A DNA stretch of 64,000 nt from Phaffia rhodozyma (taxonomy: Eukaryota; Basidiomycota; Tremellomycetes; Cystofilobasidiales; Mrakiaceae): contig JACGZH010000001.1 of the NCBI GenBank assembly GCA_014706385.1, positions 2,148,501 through 2,212,500 of the forward strand, given 5' to 3'. Shown here in pieces: positions 11,922 through 24,696 of the stretch. The position numbers and the translations under genes are program-made. A model generated the notes under the pieces. It was given only the letters and a program-made list of their open reading frames with translations. It did not search any database and was not told where the DNA came from. How positions within the stretch are numbered: the first letter of the stretch is position 1; each line of letters begins with the position of its first letter.

Positions 11922-14513
11922 TCAGCCAATAATAAATCCATCTCCAGAGCCAATAGCAACATCTCTCCATGAAGCCCATTCATTGCCATTGTCTCTAGCA
12001 TCCCAGACCTACATATAAATACATTTGCATCAGCAACGGAACACAACAAATCTTCTCCTCAGAAAGACGTGTATACGGATATTGATGAGCTAACCTGATG
12101 TATGATGGCAAACCCAGAATCTAGATCGAAGCAGCATACAGATCTACGAGCATTCGCATCCAAACCAAGACAGAATGGAGGACAAAAAAAAAGATTAGAC
12201 GGTGTATAAAATTGGGAAAGAAGAAAGCAACATACCTGAGAGACCTTAAAGCCGTCAAGGCTTGATCTCTGTCCTTTGTTTCTTGGAAGACTGAACCAGC
12301 GACAATGATCGGCCATAATAATCTGACGATAACGCCAATAGATAGTGCAAGATCGGGAGGGTGAATACCTTCTCAGAATTGAGAGAAACCTGAAATAGAG
12401 ACGAAGTAAGTGAAAAAACGTACAACAACATCACAAATTTCTTACTATGACAGTAGTTGACAAGGTCGATGATGTCTCGCGCTCTGAAAAGAGTTTCTGG
12501 GTCTGATGGATGGACAGCTAGTAAGTCCATCTTCAAAATCATCTACCAAAATCATCGATAATGAAAGAGGAAAGCCGTCAGTCAAAGCTCAAAGGGTTGT
12601 AAGTCCAACTTGGATATCGGAAATGAGACAAACCTCCGTTGTTCGAATCCAGATAATGTTTCCTAATTCCAGTCGTCCCATATCCGAGTCCTGAGGTCTT
12701 TTATGTCCGAATTGATGACTGATGTCTTTTGCACGGATGTCGAGTTCAACGAGCAGCTTCCATGCTTGGATTTTCCAAAATAGATCAATCTCCACCGGGC
12801 GTTGAATCGGCTTTCCAGGGATTGATGTCAGTGGGTGAGAATGAGCGTAGAGTGAATTCACCTTGACATTGGTACCAAATTGATCAGGATTCGGGAGGTT
12901 TGAAGTATCGCAAGAAGAAGTGAACAAGGAAAGAAGAAAAGAGCTTACTCTGGATAACAGCTCTAGAAGACTACGACTCAAGCCCATGATACATTCTAGA
13001 ATGTCCCACTCGCCTTCGTCCATCTCCATACCGTTGATAGGTCCCGGTTCGGGATTGAAGATCCAAGATTGAAGGGTATCTGAATATGAATCGGGTACTC
13101 TTCCTGCTGAAATTGAGCCTGAGTACATGGATATTTTTTTTTTGATATCAGCGTTTTGATCTATATCAACAACGAGGCTCGCACTGTAGCGCGAACGTTG
13201 TGAGGAGAAGGAGGATGAGCGTACTACAAAGTTCCCACGACCAGATACTTTCGATCAAGGCTTTTTTCCTTCTGAATGACTTCCTCGTCCCGCCTCTGAT
13301 CTTGATAGCCGCGTCCAGCATGTTCTTCGGTCCACCTCTCATTCTGATGATCCGACCTGCAAGGTTCAAAAATTCTCTTCCTCCATTTCCGCCGGCAAGA
13401 CATCTCGAAAGTATGTTGTTCAAACAAGCGGCCAACAACATGTCCATCCCCGTCTCTGCATCGATTTTTGATCCGGTCCCTGATATCGACGACAATCCCT
13501 TGATTTGTTGAATGTTCATGAAACTCTCTGCCAGGGCGAGTGAACCGGTGACTAAAGCATCACCCATATTGGCATACCTCTCTGTTTCTGCCAAGCTGAT
13601 CTGCCCACCAGACGAATCTTGATTCAACAAAGCTTCGACGGAGGAAACGTGATGAAGATAAGAAAGATGAACAGCGGCTATTGACAACAAGGAAAGCGAA
13701 ACGGCATCCGTTGCGGTCGATGATCCTCGAGGAATACTGAGAAAATGTTGTATGTCGAGGAAAGGCATACAGAGTTCGATTGGGCTAAACTTGCCAACCT
13801 TCGGGTCAGGAGTGATGGCCATGAATGACGGCCATGACTTTACCGCATTCAGTGCATGTCGGAGCTGGTCGTTCCCATAAGATTATAGAACACAGGACAG
13901 CCACTTGAGAACACGTCGCCTTGAAAAAAGATATGAATATTTAAAAGAAATGTCAACTAACGAGAAATCGTTCGTTTGAATCTGGATAATTCAACTCCAG
14001 CTCAGACGTAGGAGCAATCAACAACATATGCCCATCCTCATCCCTGTCTCTCTCTGCTCCCTTGTTTTGTTCATCCCAAGCACCGTCCCGACCGTGCAAC
14101 CGTTCAATGAGAGGGTGTTGCTTCTCCGGCGAGACAACTGTCAACGCCGAACACTCTGGGCTTTCCTCAGTCAGACTGCCACTGCCGCTGCCGCCGTTGC
14201 CTCCTTCCGGAACAACCTTGACCCAAGCTTGGGAAGCTGTTAACCTGCTTGTGATTACCGGCCAAACGCATTCCATCCCGGCTCTCATGCATCGGTGACA
14301 ACTTGGTTTTTCTTCCCCACATTTGCTCTTGCGTTTCCTACATACGAGACAGCCCGTCCTCGTTCTCGTCTTCTTGTTCCTGGCCGGCGGCTGAATTTCT
14401 GGCTTTGAATTCGAGTCTGGAATTGACTCCGAACCTACCGGAGAATCCGGACGAGAAGGCGGATTGGAAGGGGTTGTGGATGTTGTCATTTCCGTCGATC
14501 GTATTAAGTGCAT
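11922..14513 (-). CDS. Zn(II)2Cys6 fungal transcription factor
   Basis: Probable nuclear DNA-binding regulator. Start ATG at 14513 (MHLIRSTEM; a second ATG nine codons on is also possible). The binuclear zinc cluster is in exon 1, GCLVCRKRKSKCGEEKPSCH then RCMRAGMECVW, spacing C-x2-C-x6-C-x6-C-x2-C-x6-C, preceded by a basic stretch (KKTRTRTG). A Ser/Gly-rich linker follows. Later exons encode a helical, hydrophobic region typical of the fungal-specific regulatory domain: FSPIELCMPFLDIQHFLSI, ERYANMGDALVTGSLALAES, FLNLAGRIIRMRGGPKNML, EGEWDILECIMGLSRSLLEL, PVEIDLFWKIQAWKLLVELD. The final exon VWDARDNGNEWASWRDVAIG ends with a stop at 11922 and resembles the usual end of this domain. Its target is unknown. 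It sits tail-to-tail with the reductase relic; whether it ever controlled that gene is speculation. Confidence 0.85.
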
Positions 14514-15598
14514 CAAGAGAGACGTGGACGCGAACGTGAACGTGGACGCCGGATATCCGGACTAATCATCAAAAGGGATAAAACACAATCCAGACCTGTC
14601 CAGGAATACGAAAAGGCTTATACTCGTCCAAGAGCAGTCGGTATACTGAATTGGTTTAGATGTGACAGAGTATTTGATGTCTGATTGAAATAGCTGGATC
14701 AAGAGCGAGCCTGGAATTTCTGGTGGAACACAGGTAGATGATCGGAGGGTTAGAAACGATGACTCACCTTTAGACCTAGACTACTCTCACATCCTTCCCG
14801 TTCTAGATCCTTCCATCCCCTCGTCTTTCTTCTTGCCGGTTTGTTGTTTGTCTTTCTTTAGTCAGAAGCCTGGGACGTCTGTTCCATATCCAAGTTGGAA
14901 ATACAGCAAATCTAGCAAAATTGCCGTAATACATGCATAGAAATGTCTGGTCAGGTCAACCACGATGGGGAAAAAAAAGAGGAATAAGGTAAAGAATAGG
15001 TATGGTTTTGGAGGGAGATGAAATGAAGATTTCAGAACAGTCAAGTCGAACTTTCAGACAAAGATCATGGCCAGCAGCGCCAATCGTGTTCTACCTACAC
15101 ATGTCCACATTCGAATATGAACAAATTGATCGACTGACCGATCGGCTCAGCTGTGTTTCACGATGGAAGGTTAAAAACGGTGAAAGAGAAAGTAAGAGTG
15201 TGATGAACAGGATGGAAAGAGAGAAAAAGAGGGGCGGGGGCAAGTAAAGATGAAGTAGTCCAAGTGCGCTCATACACTGATGATGGGCAAGCAGAGGAAG
15301 AAGATATAAGGAAGGGGTCAAGAAAAGAGGAAGGAATGATACGACGATGAATAAAAAGACAAAGTGAGGATGAACCGATAGAAACTCTAAACGGGTATGA
15401 AAGGAGGTTTCTAAAGAGCAAACAAATTTGATCGATAACAGAGAAAAGAAATAATAGACATGAAAGAAAGATGCAATGTACTGGGATGGAAAGAAGTGAA
15501 GAAGCATGCTATGCAACTTCTGAAAGGCAAAAGTCTCTTGTTTAGCATTCGCCCTGTAAGGGGGCCAACAAAAAGGGTAGCAGAGAATGCGTTCAGCT
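14514..15598. other. Gap between Zn2Cys6 gene start and KRE6 3' end
   Basis: Both neighbours read leftward, so this holds the KRE6 3' flank (right) and the transcription factor promoter (left). From about 15180 to 15500 the + strand is purine-rich, i.e. the KRE6 transcript side is C/T-rich, which creates long but meaningless open minus-strand frames. Confidence 0.55.
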
Positions 15599-18500
15599 TC
15601 ACGATACTCGAGCTTCAACTTCTGTGCGAAGCCGGCAAGGAAAACTCACAAGTAGACTGTTACCAGGCTTAGAAGCGTTGTTGGTCATCTGACGAAAGAA
15701 TACGACGAACAAACAGAAAGGATCAGCAACTCGGTCAGAAACAAGACAATGTGTAGACGCGGGGTTCAACATACCTGGTCCCACTGTTTCAGTCAAGAAA
15801 GACATGAAGAACAAATTGTCAGAAGCCCGAAATCTCTAATTCTCTCAGACAGACGACCGACAGGCCGCTTGGAACGACCCACAGGGTGAGTGATGAGGAG
15901 AAAGTAACTTACAGTCGTCATGTTCTCATTCGTGAATGCATAGTCATAGAGTGCAATGTACTTTGACGTCGGCGCGTCATCCGGGTCACAGCCGATTGCC
16001 TTTCGGTTTGGGTCCTCTACATTCACATAAGCAGACAGACAAGATGAATGTAGTGATCAGTATACACTTAGCTCTTATCAGTCACTTCACATCAGTGGCA
16101 GATGCAGATATTAGAGAAAATACACTCACGATAAACCCTCACGTAATCAACATTCATCTTGACCGGCCAGATTTCCTATGGAACGAGCAAGCAAACGAGA
16201 TCCGTTGAGCATGTACAGCTTTTTTTTTCGTGACGAGAAAAATTTAGAAAATACTTACTGCCAAACCATCGAGGTCAATGCCTCCGAAGTTGTAAGACAT
16301 GGCCAAATTAAACAGGATATACTAATGTCCAAAGACACGTTAATCAAAAGGAAATCGAGGGCAAAGCAGAGAGGAGATCAACTACTAATCATTTTGATTC
16401 GATTATTCGGAAGGCGCCAAGTCAGACCAAAAAAGATTAGAAATTGGACTGACCATCGGCTCGTAAGGAATCGGCCGGTTACCAATACCTAAATCTGCAT
16501 TGGCTGCAAATCCACCCTCCTTGTATGTCCAAGCTCTGAGAAGAGGCGAGAGAGAATATTGACATTGAAACCTCAAAGCTCAGCAATCACTCAAGTCCAA
16601 CTTCACTCACGAAGATACAAGACTAAAACGTACAGTTTGTCATCGTTGAACCACGAGATATATCCGTCGTCTCCCGTTTTGCTAAGAGATAGAGATACCA
16701 GTGTATGAAGGTCAAGCTCGAGTATGATTAAGAAGACTGCCCAGAACTTATGTAGTATTGTACGTACTACTCGAACGCATATACAGTGTAGCAGCCCGGT
16801 TGTCCATCCTTGGTTAACTGGTAGCAGTTCTGGTCAGTGGTCGACACTCCAGATGACGTCTCTTGCATAGCTGATTAGATAAAAGGTAGTAGTCAGATAA
16901 GAATGCCAATAGCGTCAGTTTGAATTCAGGTTTCACCAGCGAGCGTGAGTCTCCGAAGAAGAGTTGAAAGAGAACTAACTTCCTCCTCGGTACGTGTTCA
17001 ACTCGGTAATTGTTGGATCTGTAATCTCTGCATAGGTCGCATTATCCCAGATATAGTGCTACAGATAAGAAAACCCCCCTCGACGGGAAAGCCAATTCAA
17101 CATGACAGAACAAGGGATTGGAAGAGAAGATTGATAGAGAAAGCGTACAGGGTTGAACGGAGCCCATTGAGCGGACTGAGAGACCGCGCCTGAAGAGCCG
17201 TATAATGAGATGAATCAGCCTCGAAACTGTGAAAAAAAATCAGTCAATTATAGAGATATAGGCCATGCGAACCTTTTTGCGTAACTGACGAGGTTTGAGC
17301 CTGCAATGGCAGGAGTGAGCAGAAACGCGATATCAGCTAGATGCGACGTTTGAGGCTCTACTTGAAAGCGAGCACACATACCTCAAACACATCGATCTGA
17401 AGCGAACCATGATTAAGATTGATCAGTCAACGAATGATACGACGATGACAGAAGATGTTTGTATGAATGATTGACTGACCTCGGGCGCGGATCTCCCCAT
17501 CCACGTTCCATCTGAGTTTTTGGGTCCAGGATGAGTCTTATCATTCGGGCAGGTACACCGAGACAGTCTCTGTCCAGGAAGATACGAGAGCACATTATCT
17601 GTGCTCGAGTCCGTTCCGGATGTCATGGCGAGTGAGGGTAAACCATTGAGCGTCTGATTTTTGAGCGTTCCAACACTAGAAAAGAAAGGTAATGAGAAAG
17701 GAAGAAGAAACTCGCTAGTAAGATACTAGATCTAAAGCATAGGTAATTTCGATGATACAAACGACACTTACTCGCAAGTGTTGTAAGTGTATGGCCACAT
17801 TCCCTCGAGCGTTCTGAATCGATTAAAGAGTTCGCAGCAAGGGCATATTGCTGTGATAAGAAATCGTTCTCCAACAAAGATCCGGAAAAGCAGCACCGTC
17901 CGATAAAAAGACTCACCCTCCATAGCCAACTCGACCCAAGTTGCCCATTGTCTTGGAAAATTGGTCACAAATGCAAGATGATTAAGCATTCCATCCTCGA
18001 ATCCTCTTTACAAAGATAACGTTATCTAGCTTACCCAAAAAGCGGGCTAAAACAAACGAACCAAGCGAGAATCATCTATCAGCAAACGAGGATCAAACCC
18101 GCTACAACATAAATTGAGATAAAACAAACTCACCCAAAGTCCATAGATCGAAGCTTTTCCAGGCAGTCTAACTTTTGCCTCTAATCGGCCCCCTTGGAAG
18201 CAAAATTTGCTAATTGAGTAACAAGCCCATTGTTAGTCAGGTTGGCCGACAAACAAAAGACGGATGACGTAAAAATTAGACAGTAAATTAGCATACTTCC
18301 AACTCTGAATGGAAGCTCCAGTATAGTTCAAACCATGGTTTAAACTTGGATCATCCACCGTGGTCAATGTAAGTTCGAGCGTTCCGTTGGTAGTAGTGAC
18401 CATTCTCGGATCGTAGTATTCTAAATCATTTGTCGACCAAGCGTGAAGATCCTAAATGATTTGGCCGGTTTCGGTGTCAGTCGATGCTTGCAAACATGAG

Positions 18501-20184
18501 GAGTAGGAAGAAAGCTGCGCACAAGTGCCTCCCAGAAGGGATCGTCACCGGCCCAGAAGGATCTTCCGTCTTCGTTAAACTCATCTGAGAACTGAAGCTC
18601 CCAAGTTTCTCCTGAGTTGGACTTAATAGTATAGGCGTCTTTCGGGGTGTCTTTATCAATTAGTCCGAAATCTAATGACCGATAGGAGAAGAGAACAAAT
18701 GGCGACTTTGTAGGTAAGCTTATAGAAACAAGATGATTGAATGAGAAGAGAGATGTCCAGATAGGGGCTTCGACGTACTTCCGATAGTCTGCGGGACTTG
18801 ACCTGATCGATTGTTTCAACAGGAGCGAATTTTGAGCCATCACAATCATTCGAACAGAATAAGTGAAGCCGTTCTCTTACCTGAACCATTCACTCCTCCA
18901 AGGCTGAAAGGAAAGGTACAGAACATGTGGTTCAATAAAACTGTTGAGCGACGAACGACAAACGATGCGCCACCAAAAAAAGGAAAGCCAAAAAAGAATG
19001 CACTGACTTGAAAGCTCCAAGGGTGGTTCCGTCGCTCTTTGTGAATGCTGTCACAAGAGGGTAGCCAGCGCTGCCATAAGAAGAAGGAAGGAGATTGCCG
19101 TTGAGTCAAATGGATCGATGTGTCTATAATGGATGTGAGAAGGAACAATACTTACAAAAGCTGTGATGGCCAAAACCAAATGACAAACGACGAATTATGG
19201 AGGACAGTGACCCACAGAGGACATGTGTATATGTTAAATATGTGTTCCAAGAAACGGCTTCTATACGTCTCGTAACTAGAGAGCTCCACAATAGACCAGT
19301 AGTGGACTGACCATCGTTAAAGACGCTCCCAGGATGAGCAAACAGCCCAGATTCCAAAGCCCTCGAACCGTTAAGATAGTGCCGGCGTTATCGTTCTTAT
19401 GGTCTCGCTTTGGGTCGGGATTATGGAGATAGTCTTTTAAGGCGAGGGGGAGTGAAGAGTAAGTATTCTGTTGTTTCCCTGTTTTTGACGATTGGAGATA
19501 AAGGTCCAAGGCGACTGTGAACAATCGAACCAAGAGCAAAGAACAACATACCATCTGGTTCAGGACTGTCTGATCGGGCCCAGAGGGCAGGATCTGCTGG
19601 GAGAGTATACTGATGATAATGAAGAACGAAGAAACAAGAAGTGAGTCTAGTCAAAGGAACGCATCAGTCTTCGGTGTTTGAAATCAGACTAACCTTTTCT
19701 GATATCGTTGGCTTTCCAGAAAGAGGCGTGTTCAACACGCTACTCTGCATGCTCCTGAAGCTCGAGATCGAGCCCTAGGTATGCATGTGCGTGTTTTGAC
19801 AGGCAGGAAAGCACATGATGTCAACAAATCATGAGTGAAGAAGAAGAAAGAAAAAGGCAACAGTACCTGAGGATAACCGGTGGGAGATCCGAGCTGAAAA
19901 TCCGAGCTAGCTGGACTGGCAGGTGAGTAGCCGTTAGTTTGGTACGGTCTGTTATCCATCAGGGTCTCTGTCCTGTGAGACTCTGGAATGAGTCCAACCA
20001 TGGACTGGCCAGGGGTGTTGTCGCCGTCGTTGAGGCTGTAGAACGGCTGGTGCACCATGGACGGATTTGCCGATGACATCGGTGTTTGTTGGTTGGACGA
20101 GGACGAGAACGGAGGAGGGCTGGATCGTCTAACCGGATAGTCGCTTGAGATTGCGTTCCCCGGGTGGGAGAAGGCGTAGGACAT
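15599..20184 (-). CDS. KRE6: Kre6/Skn1-type beta-1,6-glucan synthesis protein (GH16 fold, type II membrane)
   Basis: Golgi/ER type II membrane protein required for cell-wall beta-1,6-glucan. The start at 20184 (MSYAFSHPGNAISSDYPVRR) opens a Ser/Pro-rich cytosolic tail. A membrane segment follows at about 19375-19300 (TVRGLWNLGCLLILGASLTM). The lumenal GH16-like domain spans about 18660-15900: WELQFSDEFNEDGRSFWAGD, FCFQGGRLEAKVRLPG, LEGMWPYTYNTC, the acidic motif EIDVFE (about 17480-17382), GYISWFNDDKLAW-like residues and VDYVRVYQDPNRKAIGCDP. The C-terminus runs through NENMTT, WDQ and MTNNASKPGNSLL. I read straight on to a stop at 15599, which gives a cysteine near the end; a further intron is possible. 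About fifteen introns cut the gene, and two of them split the acidic motif. Kre6 and Skn1 paralogs cannot be told apart here. Confidence 0.9.
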
Positions 20185-21187
20185 GAATTGTGTGTGAGGT
20201 GATGTACGAGCGTGAGTCGAACTGTTCCTTTACTGCTTTCTCAACTACCCGAGCGAAGAAAGAGTATGAATGAATGAACGAAGGAATGTGTGACAACAGA
20301 GAAGGCACGCAAGAAGAGAAGAAGAAGGAAGAGGAAAAAAAAGAAAAGAAGGACAAAAAGAGCGACGACCTACAAGCTTTGTCAACTCGCTCTGGCAGAT
20401 GGCACAGATAGACGAGGGGAAATATCACTAGGCACGTCTTGGCAATCGTTTCTTTATTTAGTCGCGCAGCACAAGGGGTCCGAAAGGGGTCGGTCCGGCA
20501 ATTATGTAATTAGGGCCACAACATCGGTGGATAGCATGCTGGTGTCTCGTCGGGGTGAAATGTGAGTTGAGATGTAACCTGCAATGTAAGTGTGATGTCA
20601 TTGTGTTCCTTGTGTGATTGTTCTTCTGTGTAACCACCACCTTTCGGTTAGTATCTCTGGCTTGATGGAACAGGGAAGACAATTTGTCGCGCAACATGTT
20701 GGACCTAGCCCTTCACTAGGACAAAAACAAGGGAGCGAAAATGCTGGTGTTTAATACGACTACCACTGATGCTGAGGAAGACGCTAGGACCGGAACTGTC
20801 ACATCGGTGGAGGCAAACTATGCTCATGAGCCATGAGTTTTTGGTGGGTTAGTGGCCCGAGGACACCCGGGTCCAGCAGGGCCATGTATCAACCACCATC
20901 GGTTCAGATTGCTCTCATGCAGCCATATTGATACATCTGCACTGAATAGAATAGTGCCCCGAACAATCTATCGTACTGACCTTATCTCTGCTTTACTGAC
21001 ACTCATCCGAGATTCATCCTGCATCGCTAATTGATATGGTTGACATTCTGTATAAGGATTGCTTCAATCTCATCCGTCTCAGTCTCTTTCCGTTCTGATG
21101 ATTGACCTTGATCGTCTCGACAAGTCTTCTCTTTGTCTTTATCTGTTTGAATTCGATTCATCGCAATTACCTATCTCTACCGTTGCA
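20185..21187. promoter_or_regulatory. Divergent promoter region KRE6 / P450
   Basis: About 1 kb between head-to-head genes. A purine-rich + strand tract (20290-20360) marks the KRE6 leader (C/T-rich on its transcript). The P450 side has a C/T-rich leader just before 21188. No recognised factor site. Confidence 0.45.
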
Positions 21188-24100
21188 ATGCTCTGGATCT
21201 TGGGTCTCGTTTTGCTTGTAGCCAGCTCAGCATACGCTCTATACCGCAGATTAGCCATCAAACGGATCCCTGGCATTCCCCATCTAGAATCAACCGAATG
21301 GCTTTTCGGAGACTTAAGACCCATGCTCAAGTACTACAAACGGACCAAAAGATTCCATCCTTATTACGCTGAACTTAGTGAAAAGTTCCCAGGAGGCATG
21401 TCTTATTTGTCTTCCCCAAGCTCTTTTGTGTTACAAGTCACAAATATCTCGAATTTCATTCGATACTGATATTCATATTGATCCTTTCTCGCTGTTTTCT
21501 CCAGGCTTTTATCAATTCAACTTTGTCGCCTGGGAGCCCACATTGGTTGTCTGCGATCCGTTCCTGATCGAAGATAGTGAGCGGAGGTTTCATTCTCTCT
21601 TCATCATCACCAAAGCCGTCTAGTTTGACGTCTGTGTCCGAGAACAGTTATGAAGAAGGATCCGTTGTTTAGACGTTCCGACTCATTCGTTAACGTTTTC
21701 ATTCCTATCATACCGGGTAAGGCTGATTGCCCCTTTCTTCTCTTTCCGATTCTGCTGATCAGATGAGCCAGACAACGACGCTGACCCGAGATCATTCACA
21801 ATTCTTCTGACTAAAAAGGGGGATCCTTTTCTTTGCAGACAAGTATGAATCTTGTTTTGGGATGCTGAATCTGAAAATCCGATCACTTTCTTATTGCCGT
21901 GTATTGTATTCTGATTGTTCACAGATGCAACATGGAGAGTAGGTCTTTAAGATTCCTCCAACCACAACGAGATCTCCGCTTTCTATCTTAACTGACTCAA
22001 ACATCCTTGGTCTATATTCAAAAAATGAAATAAAATCAAACGCATTCATAACCGAAGCATCACCGACGAATAATCGGACCGGTGATGAGCCCAAAAAACT
22101 TGAAACATCTATCGCCCGGGATGGTGCGAACCGCTGAAAAATTATTCATCCTGTATGCGCCTTCTTCTTTTAAGCTCCATCCTCTTAGACTTGTAAAAAC
22201 GTGTATCACGCAGTTGATAAATTCCTCATCTTTACTGATAACTTCATTTCAAGATGGGAAATGAAACGTCAGATGCTGGGGGAACCGACCGCACGACCAG
22301 TGGAAGAAGGCTGTTTCGAGATCATGCCAGATATCAGTCTGTTAGCTAGCGTGAGATATCAAAACTGGTCTCCTTTTCTTCTCATGAGTTCACGGATGCG
22401 GTCGCCTTTGCTCACACTTCTTGTCACACATTGTGTATCGGATTTTTTTCAATCATTCTTGAAACTCATCCAAGGATATAATCTCCAAAGTCGCGTTCGG
22501 CAAGGGATACCATCAATTGGAATCTACTATAGCAGTCGTCAAGTCGAAAGGCAAATCTGGTGTCAATGAATTTCCTATAGAAAGAAGCCAGCTCGGCTGG
22601 GCAAGCTCGCTATATGTCAACGTACGTTTCAGTGTTCCTCTTGACTTTGTAATCTGGAGGTCTCACAGTCATCTGAAACACCTCCTCGATCTCTCTCTTC
22701 GTCCCTAGTCACTTCCTATCGAATCAAATTTCCCTCGATTCTCTTACTTCCTCAAACGACTCCCATTTACTTCCTTCAGTAAGGCGGAGCGTCTCATCCA
22801 TAAGGTACTCAATCAAGCTATCATCGAAGGAAGACAGACTATCCGCTCAGTCGCTTCATCGGTAGCATCAGAGAGGAACCAGGGATGTCTGCTTGATATG
22901 GTGCTCGCGAAAGAATACGAATTCGAGCAAGAACAGGGTAAAAAAGCGATGATGACAGTAGAGGAGATCAGAGATGAAATGGCCACTTTACTATTCGCTG
23001 TACGTTCCTCTTTCTTCCTAGCGGGTTCAACTGTTCGTCTTGATTGCTTAACGATTGGCCCTTTTTTGCTTTTAACTCCGCTCTTTTTGGCGCTGTTCTA
23101 TCACTTAAAGGGTGATGAATCAGTCTCGTCTTCAATTGGCTGGGCTATAAGGTTCCTCACTCAAAATCCACATATTCAGCGCAAGCTTCATAAGGATATT
23201 AAGGATGCTCTGCCGGAGCTAGAGGAACGAGAAGCTCAGTATGAGGACATCAACTCGGGCAAAGCTCCCTGTGGGTCTTAGTCTTTCTTACTCATTCTTC
23301 TCTCCTCACATCATTTTAATAAGGTTTCACGCACTAACTGATCGTGGCTGTATACGTGTGTGTATGAGATATTCAGATTTAGACGCAATAGTTCAAGAAG
23401 TTTTGCGCGTGGCGAAGACAACCATGACAACCGCTCGGACTAGTTCGTCTTTTCCTTGGAACTTTGTCATCCAAGTCACTTATTTTTTCTCCTTCTGACT
23501 TCAGTATGAGGTAAAAATCGTTTGATGTGGCATCTCATTCTGTGAATCACGAAACAGACTCGGAAGAAACGGTCATTTATGGACAGGTTGTTCCGAAGAA
23601 CACCGAGATTCTCCTTATGCTCGGCATGGCGGGAGAGGCTACCAAATCAAACACATTGATCGATCTTGACACGCTCACCGATACGGAGGTTGACGATGAG
23701 GAGAAGAGCTCGACTTCGAAGAAAAACAGCAGGTTTCGATGGAGCGACGACGGCAATTTGGCTTCGTTTGTGTATGTATTTCGGCCTTTGTCTAGATGGT
23801 CCTTGACTCTATCACCGTTCTCCCATTTCTTGAATTATCAAATTCGATTAACGACCTGTCTGTTTCCTCCTTTTCTGTTTCTCTTCGTTACCTCTATTGA
23901 TTTCAGTCCGGAACGTTGGATAGATTCGAATGGGAAGTTTGATCCGAACGCGGGGCCAAGTATGCCATTTGGCGCTGGACCAAGAGCTTGTTTCGGACAG
24001 AAGCTCGCTGTATGTCCCTTTACTTTCGTCTTGGATTTTCTTTTTCTTAGTGAATTCCTCATGTCTCTCTATTCTCGGCTTGATCTTTCTTGTCTGATCT

Positions 24101-24332
24101 ATGTTCGTGCCTTATCCTCTATCACGCTTGAAATTGTTCGCTCGCTGGCCTCCTTGCAAACCAGGTGCTTGAACTTAAGATGTTCATCCTCATGCTTTCA
24201 CACCGATATTTCCTCGATTCTCTTCCCGATTCATTATCGGACCCACAAGATTTGATGTGGAAAGAGGCAGTCCTCAGGCGACCGTTAGAGATTTGGATCC
24301 GACCGAGACTTTGGTCAGAGGTCGATATTTAG
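21188..24332 (+). CDS. Cytochrome P450 monooxygenase
   Basis: Heme-thiolate monooxygenase anchored in the ER. The ATG at 21188 begins a membrane anchor (MLWILGLVLLVASSAYALYR) followed by the usual basic and proline hinge (KRIPGIPHLE). The gene is cut by ten or more introns. Conserved parts in order: helix C region exons around 22090-22320; DIISKVAFGKG near 22470; I-helix FAGDESVSSSIGWA joined across an intron near 23000-23110; ExxR in QEVLRV near 23395; PERW near 23910; heme loop PFGAGPRACFGQKLA (about 23969-24010) with the cysteine ligand; and an end exon MFILMLSHRYFLD to WSEVDI, stop 24330-24332. Two oddities: the usual AGxET[TS] of helix I reads AGDESV, and a Ser/Thr/Asp/Glu-rich insert lies between ILLMLGMAGEATKS and PERW. 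Substrate cannot be told. Not part of an evident biosynthetic cluster. Confidence 0.9.
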
Positions 24333-24696
24333 GTATTGGTCGAGGTCAACATACCTGCAAACTTTCTATGTAGTCCTTTCATATAGTGCTTTTGCTTCAT
24401 GTCCTCTTGCTTCATGTCCTCCTGCTCCATGTCCTCTTTCTTGATGGGATGGTCGGTTGTGTGTTATATATGAAATCTATCCAAAGATGACAATCATAAA
24501 GAGATTCTCATACACTGTGTCTACCAGTAATTTTTGCTTATCTAATCTCAGCCAGCAAGAAAACATTACTTGGGAGTTAAGTCATCATCCATTACATTCA
24601 TCACATAACACACCACGACGAGACCAAACAGCTAGAGGAAACACTGAAGAGAAAAGGAAGAGGGACATCTTCTTCTCTCTTGCATTTAGAAAGACC
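24333..24696. other. Gap P450 - GWT1
   Basis: 364 bases between genes in the same direction. Contains three tandem 15-base units (see repeat) and the GWT1 promoter. No gene. Confidence 0.5.
24392..24436 (+). repeat. Three tandem 15-bp units
   Basis: TTGCTTCATGTCCTC at 24392-24406 and 24407-24421, followed by CTGCTCCATGTCCTC at 24422-24436 (two mismatches). The array lies 60 bases after the P450 stop, so probably in its 3' untranslated region. Confidence 0.9.

Noticed and set aside
12640..12665. tRNA B-box-like GTTCGAATCC
   Set aside because: It lies inside the coding sequence of the Zn2Cys6 regulator and no cloverleaf or A box is present around it.
9912..24332. Biosynthetic cluster formed by the reductase relic, Zn2Cys6 regulator and P450
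   Set aside because: KRE6, a wall housekeeping gene, lies between them, the reductase looks inactive, and no core synthase or transporter is present.
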